In this document: positions 7,956 to 14,349 of the stretch, piece by piece
Layout of the letters: the number at the start of each line of letters is the position of its first letter
Numbering within the stretch: position 1 is the stretch's first letter
Notes under the pieces: generated by a model
What the model was told of the DNA's origin: nothing
Database searches by the model: none
Seen by the model: the letters and a program-made list of their open reading frames with translations, nothing else
DNA from: JANQIV01 sp050117315
Lineage (GTDB): Bacteria; Bacteroidota; Ignavibacteria; Ignavibacteriales; Melioribacteraceae
Length of the DNA stretch: 20,024 bases
Assembly: GCA_050117315.1 (NCBI GenBank)
Contig: JASFMY010000127.1
Location: 1 to 20,024 of the forward strand
Direction: 5' to 3'
Program-made: the position numbers and the translations under genes

Positions 7956-8180
7956 ATGGACTTCGCAAATGAGAAAAAAATTATAAACGAAACATATTCC
8001 GAAATGATTGAAATAATATTAAACAAGCCCAAAAATGAAGATTATGAAAAGATGAAAATCTATTTTGAAAACGTAACCGCGCGTATGAACGACTGGACAA
8101 AAAACCTTAACAAGGTTAAAGAAATGTTGGAAGATAAAGAACCCGTAAAAGATATTACGGCAGACAACAGACCGGCATAA
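7956..8180 (+). CDS. Small charged helical protein of unknown function
   Basis: 74 aa, not recognised. It looks mostly helical and rich in Lys, Glu and Asn, with no signal peptide, membrane segment or cysteines; the last dozen residues are Pro- and Asp-rich and probably disordered. GGGGAG lies four bases before the ATG. It is followed after 5 bp by the CoA-binding protein gene, so the two are probably one transcript and this may be a partner or regulator. In the 185-bp divergent region to its left (7771-7955), apart from the amidase Shine-Dalgarno, I see only AT-rich sequence and no clear promoter consensus. Confidence 0.75.
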   Translation: MDFANEKKIINETYSEMIEIILNKPKNEDYEKMKIYFENVTARMNDWTKNLNKVKEMLEDKEPVKDITADNRPA

Positions 8181-8185
8181 TAAAA

Positions 8186-8656
8186 ATGAGCGATTATCAA
8201 AAAAAAGTTGAAGACTTTTTAAATTCTAGAAATATTGCATTCGCGGGTGTTTCGCGAAAGGCAGATAAAAATGTAGCAAATGCTATTATGAGAAAGTTTT
8301 CGGAAAGCGGTTACAAGGTATTCCCGGTTAATCCGCATGCTTCGGAAATAGACGGGTTTACCTGCTATGAAAATATTCAATCCATACCCGAACAAATTGA
8401 TGCAGTGCTTATAACTACAAAACCGATTCACGCAATAAAAATTGTAAAGGACTGTAAGGAAGCCTCAGTAAAAATGGTATGGTTCCACCGCTCGTTAGGA
8501 CAGGGAAGTTTTTCGCAGGAAGCGGCAGATTTTTGCAGTGAAAACAATATTACTGCAATAGAGAATGGCTGCCCTATAATGTTTTTGGAGCCTGTTGATA
8601 TATTTCATAAATGGTTTAAACATTTTCTCAACTTTTTCGGTAAACTTGAAAAATAG
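8186..8656 (+). CDS. CoA-binding domain protein (CoA_binding_2, YccU-like)
   Basis: 156 aa, one Rossmann-type domain like the CoA-binding domain of succinyl-CoA synthetase alpha subunits, but standing alone. Visible signatures are the glycine turn IAFAGVSRK (17-25), the KVFPVNPHA strand and loop (44-52), the DAVLITTKP strand (72-80), and ENGCPIMFLEP near the end (126-136). Length matches the family. Members are cytoplasmic and bind CoA or an acyl-CoA; their physiological role is mostly unsettled. The gene starts 5 bp after the 74-aa gene and has no Shine-Dalgarno of its own (TAATAAAAATG), which suggests coupling to the upstream stop codon. Confidence 0.85.
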   Translation: MSDYQKKVEDFLNSRNIAFAGVSRKADKNVANAIMRKFSESGYKVFPVNPHASEIDGFTCYENIQSIPEQIDAVLITTKPIHAIKIVKDCKEASVKMVWFHRSLGQGSFSQEAADFCSENNITAIENGCPIMFLEPVDIFHKWFKHFLNFFGKLEK

Positions 8657-8658
8657 AA

Positions 8659-8685
8659 TTTATACGGTATTACGTGCCGCATAAA
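8659..8685 (+). terminator. Weak hairpin after the CoA-binding gene
   Basis: Imperfect inverted repeat (TTTAT-a-CGG / CCG-c-ATAAA, nine-base loop) starting just after the stop codon and followed by a short pyrimidine run. It sits between this unit and the sensor kinase and could end the transcript. Confidence 0.4.
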
Positions 8686-8750
8686 TCCCTTTATTATCAC
8701 CAATTAATTTTTTACAATTCCACATAATCTTTAAACAAATTTCAATTAAT

Positions 8751-11700
8751 GTGAATAGAAGTTTTATAACTCTCTTTATTGCCGCAATTAATTTGATTTA
8801 TGCTCAAACCGATAGGGTAAGAATCGAAAGAGTCCCCCTCGATGAAGGCGTTTCGCACAATATGGTTTTTTCTATTATGCAGGACAGCAAAGGATTTATG
8901 TGGTTCGGCACTATGTTCGGCTTAACAAAGTACGACGGCAATAAATACACCGTTTACCGTCATGACCCGAAAAATGAAAGTTCACTTTCAAATGACGATA
9001 TTGTTTCAATGATTGAGGATAGTAAAGGCAGTTTGTGGGCAGGCTCTTTCGGCGGCGGGTTAAACAAATTTAACAGGGGCTCCGAAACATTTACAAGATT
9101 TGACATTAATTTCTTCAGACTTCAAAAAGAATGGAACGGGAGAATTTGGGCTCTTGCGGAAGACAATGAAAACAATTTATGGATTGGAACGGAAGGAGCC
9201 GGCGCTATAAAATTGAATACCGCCACAAACGAATTTTCCGTTTTCACTTCAAATCCAGATGATTCAACATGTTTAACGAATGAATTTGTAAACGATATTT
9301 TTATTGATAATGATAACAATATTTGGCTGTGTACGGAAAAAGGCGGGTTGAATTTATATCTGAAAGATTCAAACTGTTTTGAGCATTATAATCTTAAAGA
9401 CTCATTGAGTCTTTCGGGCCGGGTTATAGTAACAAAAATTTACGAAATTGAACCCAACGAACTATGGCTATGTACCAACAAGGGGCTGTTCAAGTTCTTA
9501 AAAAAAACAAAACAATTCTCATCATTTTATAACTCCGAACTATCGAGGTTAAACTCTATTCCGCTTAACAGCATTTTACAAGCAGAGGATGGTAAAATTT
9601 GGTTCGGTTCGGGCTTCGGCTTATTTGTATACGATCCCAAGATAGACCTGCTTAATCACTTTTTTAACCAGCCGAACAACGAAAACTCAATAAGCGGAAA
9701 TAATGTAATAGCCATTTGCGAGGATAACTCTGGTATTATCTGGATTGGAAATTTTTTAGGCGGTATTGATAAGATTTATGTCAATAAAGATAAGTTCGAA
9801 ATTATAAGAGGTACTCCGAATAATCCGAACAGCATACTTAGCAACAACCAGGTTTTTGATTTTATGGAAGACAATGACGGCTATGTATGGGTTGCAACAA
9901 GATTGGGATTAAATAGGCTTGATACTGATCTTAGAACATCAATAAAGTTTTTTCATAATCCGGCCAATCCTAACAGCATTTCAAACAATAACGTGAATTG
10001 TTTGGGATTAGATAATGACGGCAGTTATTGGATAGGAACATTAAACGGCCTGGATATGATAGATAATAGAATTCAAAAGATCACTCATCATGTTTACGAC
10101 CCGGAAAATGTTAAATCAATAAGCAGCAACCGTATAAATGAAATTTTTTTTGATTCCGACGGTGACCTTTGGGTATGTACCGATAATGGATTAAATAAAT
10201 TTAACCCGGCAAACCAAAGCTGGACAAGAATACTGCCTGTTAAAGACTCCAATAGTATTGCAGACCTTTACGTTGTTACTATGTATGAAGATTCAAAAAA
10301 AAATCTGTGGATCGGTACATACAAAGGATTAAATCATTACAACAAAAAAACAAAGCGGTTTATTCATTTTAAACAAGACCCGGCAAATGCAAATAGTTTA
10401 AGTAACAATTATGTGTTTGTTATACATGAATCGAAAGACGGCAGTTTATGGATAGGCACAGGCGGAGGTTTAAATAAATATAACCCGGAGACAAATGAGT
10501 TCATGCTTTATAATAAATCCGACGGTCTCCCCAATGATGTAATTTGCGGAATTTTAGAAGACAAAGACGGTTTTCTTTATATAAGTACACACGGCGGTTT
10601 TTCGAGATTTGACCCGTTCACCGAAAAATTCATAAACTTTGACGCTGTTGACGGTCTTCAAAGCAATATGTTCTACCAAGGCGCCTTTCTTAAGAGAAAA
10701 AACGGGGATATGCTTTTCGGGGGGATTAACGGTTTCAATGTTTTTAATTCGGACAATCTAAAAAACAATCCGCATAAACCTCCTGTTTATCTAACCTCAA
10801 TAAAAATATTCGACGAAGAGTTAAAGCTGAATAAAGATCTAACGGAACTTGATGAAATTGAATTTTCGTATCATGATAATTTTATAAAATTTGAATTTGC
10901 GGCGCTGGATTATATTAACCCCGCTAAAAACCAATACCAGTATATGCTTGAAGGAATCAACTCGGACTGGATAAATAATGGTACCAACAACGTTGCAAGC
11001 TATACCAATTTACCCCCGGGAAATTATAAATTCAAAGTTCGAGCTTCAAACAGCGATAGAGTTTGGACAGATACCCCTCTTGAAGTTGCAATAATAATTA
11101 ACCCGCCTTATTATCAAACATGGTGGTTTTTCTTGATTATTCTCGGGATATCTTCTGCTGTTCTGTTTTCGCTCCATAAACTTCGCGTTGATAGAGAAAT
11201 AACAAAAGCGCTTGAAATTAAACAAGCTCGTGAACAGGAAAATTTAAAGGTGCGCCGCAAAGCAGCAGATGATTTTCACGATGAGCTCGGCAGCAGGCTT
11301 ACAAAAATTTCTCTTTACAGCGAGATCATTAAACGGAATAAATTTGAGCCTACTCTAACAAATATAAATTACATTAACAAAATAAGCGAAATATCCAAAA
11401 CATTAGCTTTTGGGATGAGAGATTTTATCTGGACACTTGACCCTGAGAAAGATACTCTTTACGAGGTAATAATTAGATTAAAAGATTTTGGAGATGAAAT
11501 TTTCGATAAAACAGGTATTGCTTTCAGGGTAAACGGAGTTGGTAAAGAATTAGAGGAAATAAGATTAAGCATGGATTGGAGACGGCACTTAACATTAATA
11601 TTCAAAGAGGCGATGAATAATATTTTAAAATATGCCGGCTGTAAAAATGTTACTTTATTTGTTCACAGCAATAATGGGGAGATTAAACTATCTATTGAAG

Positions 11701-11852
11701 ACGACGGCAACGGTTTTGATATAGCTAATATTAAAAGCGGAAGAGGATTAAAAAATATGCATAACAGAGCAAAAAGTATAAACGGTGAAATTTCAGTTAA
11801 ATCCGGTAAAGATAAAGGAACCGTTGTTGAATTTACCGGGTCTTATCAATAG
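8751..11852 (+). CDS. Periplasmic two-propeller sensor histidine kinase (Reg_prop, Y_Y_Y, HisKA_3)
   Basis: 1033 aa. Signal peptide (residues 1-19, cleaved after IYA or nearby), then about fourteen Reg_prop blades of the form G.lWiGT..GlnkyN (about 35-690), which would make two seven-bladed propellers. Next come a Y_Y_Y Ig domain (705-785), one membrane span (791-811), a short coiled linker, and a HisKA_3 dimerisation domain with phospho-acceptor His843 in DFHDELGSRL. The HATPase ends the protein, with N-box FKEAMNNILKYA around 951-962, DDGNGFD (984-990) and GRGLKNM. It resembles the sensor part of hybrid two-component systems that detect glycans in Bacteroidota, but it lacks the fused receiver and AraC domain. 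Instead a separate regulator follows 26 bp downstream. The GTG start is forced by an in-frame TAA just upstream; no Shine-Dalgarno is seen. The ligand is unknown. Confidence 0.93.
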   Translation: MNRSFITLFIAAINLIYAQTDRVRIERVPLDEGVSHNMVFSIMQDSKGFMWFGTMFGLTKYDGNKYTVYRHDPKNESSLSNDDIVSMIEDSKGSLWAGSFGGGLNKFNRGSETFTRFDINFFRLQKEWNGRIWALAEDNENNLWIGTEGAGAIKLNTATNEFSVFTSNPDDSTCLTNEFVNDIFIDNDNNIWLCTEKGGLNLYLKDSNCFEHYNLKDSLSLSGRVIVTKIYEIEPNELWLCTNKGLFKFLKKTKQFSSFYNSELSRLNSIPLNSILQAEDGKIWFGSGFGLFVYDPKIDLLNHFFNQPNNENSISGNNVIAICEDNSGIIWIGNFLGGIDKIYVNKDKFEIIRGTPNNPNSILSNNQVFDFMEDNDGYVWVATRLGLNRLDTDLRTSIKFFHNPANPNSISNNNVNCLGLDNDGSYWIGTLNGLDMIDNRIQKITHHVYDPENVKSISSNRINEIFFDSDGDLWVCTDNGLNKFNPANQSWTRILPVKDSNSIADLYVVTMYEDSKKNLWIGTYKGLNHYNKKTKRFIHFKQDPANANSLSNNYVFVIHESKDGSLWIGTGGGLNKYNPETNEFMLYNKSDGLPNDVICGILEDKDGFLYISTHGGFSRFDPFTEKFINFDAVDGLQSNMFYQGAFLKRKNGDMLFGGINGFNVFNSDNLKNNPHKPPVYLTSIKIFDEELKLNKDLTELDEIEFSYHDNFIKFEFAALDYINPAKNQYQYMLEGINSDWINNGTNNVASYTNLPPGNYKFKVRASNSDRVWTDTPLEVAIIINPPYYQTWWFFLIILGISSAVLFSLHKLRVDREITKALEIKQAREQENLKVRRKAADDFHDELGSRLTKISLYSEIIKRNKFEPTLTNINYINKISEISKTLAFGMRDFIWTLDPEKDTLYEVIIRLKDFGDEIFDKTGIAFRVNGVGKELEEIRLSMDWRRHLTLIFKEAMNNILKYAGCKNVTLFVHSNNGEIKLSIEDDGNGFDIANIKSGRGLKNMHNRAKSINGEISVKSGKDKGTVVEFTGSYQ

Positions 11853-11878
11853 ATTACAAACAAAAAAATTATTGTGTT

Positions 11879-12508
11879 ATGAGTAATGAATTAATCATTA
11901 TTTCAATAGTTGAAGATGATGAAGAAATTAGAGAAAGCCTGGAATTGCTGATTAATTCCGCCGAAGGGTTTGAATGCCTAAATACATATGCCGATTGCGA
12001 AACAGCAGTAGAAGGAATTGTAAAGGATGTACCGGATGTAGTTTTAATGGACATTGGACTTCCGGGAATGTCGGGAATTGAAGGGATAAAAATCCTCAAG
12101 CAAAAACTGCCAGACCTCGACATACTTGTTCTGTCAATAAGGGAGAATGATCAATCCGTTTTTGATGCGCTCTGCGCAGGTGCAACCGGTTACCTAATAA
12201 AAGAAACTCCGCCTCAAAAAATTCTTGAAGCTATAAAAGAACTTAAAGAAGGCGGCTCGCCTATGAGTACGCAAATTGCAAGAATGGTTGTCGGGTCCTT
12301 TAAAGTAACTACCAATCATGCTTTAACCCAGAGAGAAACAGAAGTATTATCGCAACTTTGCAAAGGCATGAGCTATAAAATGATAGCCGATTCACTTTTC
12401 ATAAGCGAAGAAACCGTTAGAAGACATATCAAAAGTATTTACAGGAAACTGGAAGTCCACTCAAAATCCGAGGCGGTTGCAAAAGCGCTAAAAGAAAAGC
12501 TGGTTTAA
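11879..12508 (+). CDS. NarL/FixJ (LuxR-type) response regulator
   Basis: 209 aa. The receiver domain (about 5-122) has the acidic pair and neighbour at Glu12-Asp13-Asp14, phospho-acceptor Asp58 in VVLMDIGLPG, Ser86 as the switch hydroxyl and Lys108 in GYLIKE. The C-terminal LuxR/GerE helix-turn-helix (149-204) contains LTQRETEVL and SEETVRRHIKSIYRKL. It should be phosphorylated by the kinase encoded 26 bp upstream and then bind DNA as a dimer. Both genes lie in one likely transcript, which fits HisKA_3 kinases, whose partners are usually NarL-type regulators. Targets are not evident from the window; the structured intergenic region directly downstream is one place to look. Confidence 0.95.
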   Translation: MSNELIIISIVEDDEEIRESLELLINSAEGFECLNTYADCETAVEGIVKDVPDVVLMDIGLPGMSGIEGIKILKQKLPDLDILVLSIRENDQSVFDALCAGATGYLIKETPPQKILEAIKELKEGGSPMSTQIARMVVGSFKVTTNHALTQRETEVLSQLCKGMSYKMIADSLFISEETVRRHIKSIYRKLEVHSKSEAVAKALKEKLV

Positions 12509-12763
12509 AATCATTTCATACTGAAAATAACCTATTCTGCAAAATGCCACGTTTGGGTTATAGATATCTTGACCTATTATATCTAAAATAACATAAGAAA
12601 ATTATTTTTCTTTGTGCCTCCCTGCACAGCCGTTTATTTTGTTCATTTCTTATTGAGCGTAACTGAATTTTCAGTAACCTTGATAAAGTCTAACATTGGT
12701 TTTAATTGGTAACTAAAAGAAAGGGCTAAAAAAAAAATTGTTGCCAACCTAATCATCTACTCT

Positions 12764-12813
12764 GAGAGGACTCACTCTAATTCGGGGGGAATATCAGAGT
12801 GAGCCTTTCTCTC
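12764..12813. ncRNA. Compound hairpin with G-rich loop, candidate structured RNA
   Basis: Three nested stems line up on one axis: GAGAG (12764-12768) with CTCTC (12809-12813); CTCACTCT (12771-12778) with AGAGTGAG (12796-12803); and ATTC (12780-12783) with GAAT (12789-12792), enclosing a GGGGG loop. Seventeen pairs by direct reading. No U-tract follows closely, so it is not a plain terminator. It lies about 125 bp before the PAP2-like gene. Strand and function are unknown. Confidence 0.4.
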
Positions 12814-12915
12814 AATATCCAAACAACGGCACAAATTTATCATATATTCTTATTAAATACAATACTAAAAAATTGACCTTTACCTATATTTTTTCCCTAA
12901 ATGAATTCTATTAAC

Positions 12916-12923
12916 TATATTTG
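12916..12923 (+). promoter_or_regulatory. Bacteroidota-type -7 box upstream of the PAP2-like gene
   Basis: TATATTTG fits the Bacteroidota consensus TAnnTTTG. No TTG was found at the usual -33 spacing, so only half of the promoter is supported. Transcription would begin around 12930, giving a leader of some 8-14 bases and favouring the ATG at 12944 as the true start. Confidence 0.35.
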
Positions 12924-12937
12924 CAAAAACTTATTTT

Positions 12938-13561
12938 GTGAAAATGTTCTCAAACTGGCAAACTTTTATTTCCAATAAGAGAGAGTTAATAACCACTGTA
13001 ATATTATTGACATTACTTATCGCAGTAGCGTCAATACTTACAACTTTTCTTGAAGTAATTGAAAACCGGAACGGGGTTCATTTTAACGATCCGCTTCTTA
13101 AAATTATTAAACCATTAGACTTAACCTGGCTTACATTTGCTTTTATTTATACCGGGCTAATAGTTTGTCTCTATTTTCTCATTAAATATCCGGGGTTATT
13201 AAAAATAGCTTTCTTATCCTACGCTCTATTGCTTATTTTCAGGATGGCCAGTATGTACCTGCTTCCATTAAACCCGCCGGCAACAATGATACCTTTAAAT
13301 GATCCTTTTGTTCAATTTTTTGGAAACGGTGAAATTTTAACAAAGGATTTATTTTTTTCGGGGCATACCTCAACTTCTTTTCTTTGCTTTTTGTTATTAA
13401 TTAAATCAAGAATCCGATTTGTATTCTTAGCCTTGACAATTATAATAGGCCTATTTGTAATTATTCAGCATGTACATTACTCGATAGATGTTCTCGCTGC
13501 TCCATTTTTTTCTTTTGGAAGCTACAGGCTTGCAATTTATTTTATTAACAAAATTAGCTGA
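12938..13561 (+). CDS. PAP2-family membrane phosphatase/phosphotransferase, sphingomyelin-synthase-like (PAP2_C)
   Basis: 207 aa from the GTG at 12938, or 205 aa from the ATG at 12944 that I favour because of the -7 box. There are about six membrane segments. The catalytic motifs are in the last third: LFFSGHTS (138-145, His143) and HYSIDVL (180-186, His180 and Asp184). The His-x3-Asp spacing in HYSID and the SGHT motif are those of the PAP2_C group, which includes sphingomyelin and ceramide-phosphoethanolamine synthases and lipid phosphatases. It would act on a phospholipid or lipid phosphate at the outer face of the inner membrane. I cannot tell transferase from phosphatase from sequence. 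The cobalamin-binding gene follows after 66 bp on the same strand. Confidence 0.82.
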   Translation: MKMFSNWQTFISNKRELITTVILLTLLIAVASILTTFLEVIENRNGVHFNDPLLKIIKPLDLTWLTFAFIYTGLIVCLYFLIKYPGLLKIAFLSYALLLIFRMASMYLLPLNPPATMIPLNDPFVQFFGNGEILTKDLFFSGHTSTSFLCFLLLIKSRIRFVFLALTIIIGLFVIIQHVHYSIDVLAAPFFSFGSYRLAIYFINKIS

Positions 13562-13584
13562 AATTATTTTTAAGATGAATTTTT

Positions 13585-13623
13585 CTCCCTGTTCTTCTGT
13601 TTAATATTCATAAATTCAGGGAG
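13585..13623 (+). promoter_or_regulatory. Inverted repeat that masks the Shine-Dalgarno of the cobalamin-binding gene
   Basis: CTCCCTG (13585-13591) is the exact complement of CAGGGAG (13617-13623), with a 25-base AT-rich loop. The right arm contains GGGAG, the Shine-Dalgarno lying four bases before the ATG at 13628. If the stem forms, the ribosome site is paired. This would suit a thermometer, protein-controlled or ligand-controlled switch. Seven pairs with a long loop is only moderately stable. Confidence 0.45.
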
Positions 13624-13627
13624 CAAA

Positions 13628-14263
13628 ATGATTTCGGAGGCAAAGTACCTGCATTATCTTGATTCACTTCTTGAAGGAAATAAAACCGGTTGCATTAAAA
13701 TCGTAAACGGTTTGCTGGAAGAAGATACCCCGGTTATTGATATTTATAATGATATATTTCAAAGGTCAATGTATAGGGTAGGGAGGTTATGGGAGAAGAA
13801 CAGATGCACGGTTGCTGAAGAACACTCTGCTACTCAAATTACCAAACTCTGCTTGGATCTTGTTTATACAAAAATTTCAAAAACACCTAAAAAGAGCAAA
13901 ACCGTTTTGATTACTTGCGTTGATAAAGAATTTCATGAAATTGGGCCTAGAATGATTTCTGATTATTTTGAATTAAACGGATGGAATTCTATGTTTCTCG
14001 GAACAAACATGCCCGGGAAAGATGTAATAGAAATTATTAACGATAAAAAACCCGATGTTGTGGGTATTTCAAATAATTTTTATATGAACTTTCTTCGCAC
14101 ATTAAAACTAGTTGACAACATTAAAGAAAATAATCCGGGTCAAAAAATAATTATCGGAGGTCAGGCTTTGGAAAAGGCTGATATCAATACATTAAAAAAA
14201 TATAATAATGTTGATGTTATTAAAGATTTGGATGATCTGCAAAAATACATATTCAATAATTAA
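13628..14263 (+). CDS. Stand-alone cobalamin-binding protein with CarH-type adenosyl pocket
   Basis: 211 aa with two domains: a helical cap (B12-binding_2-like, about 5-85) and a Rossmann B12-binding domain (about 91-208). The lower cobalt ligand is probably His103 in DKEFHEIGPRM (99-109, the D/ExHxxG motif), with the supporting SNN (148-150) and IIIGGQA (174-180) strands. The cap contains LWEKNRCTVAEEH. Its Trp55 with Glu65-His66 reproduces the W-x9-EH spacing that in the light sensor CarH surrounds the adenosyl group. The residue after Trp55 is Glu, whereas CarH has the histidine that binds cobalt after illumination (recalled from the literature). There is no MerR DNA-binding domain, so it would have to act through a partner. 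Methyltransferase corrinoid protein is the main alternative. Translation may be held down by the upstream inverted repeat. Confidence 0.88.
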   Translation: MISEAKYLHYLDSLLEGNKTGCIKIVNGLLEEDTPVIDIYNDIFQRSMYRVGRLWEKNRCTVAEEHSATQITKLCLDLVYTKISKTPKKSKTVLITCVDKEFHEIGPRMISDYFELNGWNSMFLGTNMPGKDVIEIINDKKPDVVGISNNFYMNFLRTLKLVDNIKENNPGQKIIIGGQALEKADINTLKKYNNVDVIKDLDDLQKYIFNN

Positions 14264-14349
14264 ATCAGATTACTTTCCCCTATTTTATAAACATTAATTA
14301 TTAATTATTTTTACAAAACCATTTCAAACATTACCTAGCTGAGGTTTCT

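Larger units (their letters stand above)
12509..12937. other. 429-bp structured intergenic region
   Basis: No protein gene seen. Several inverted repeats occur in a row: ATAACC/GGTTAT (12527-12532 with 12556-12561), TAGATAT/ATATCTA (12561-12567 with 12579-12585), TGTGC/GCACA with a CTCCCT loop (12613-12628), ACTGAA/TTCAGT (12662-12675), and the compound hairpin at 12764-12813. The first two may end the kinase/regulator transcript. The remainder could be a leader or an independent small RNA. I searched by eye for cobalamin riboswitch and 6S-like features and did not find them. Confidence 0.5.

Noticed and set aside
8751..12508. Hybrid two-component system with fused AraC regulator
   Set aside because: The kinase frame ends after the HATPase domain, and the receiver with a LuxR-type helix-turn-helix is a separate gene with its own start.
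12509..12937. 6S RNA or tmRNA
   Set aside because: No long closing stem with a central bubble and no tRNA-like ends were seen; the hairpins are separate.
13562..13627. Cobalamin riboswitch before the cobalamin-binding gene
   Set aside because: The space is only 66 bases and shows no conserved B12-box-like core; only the Shine-Dalgarno-masking repeat is visible.
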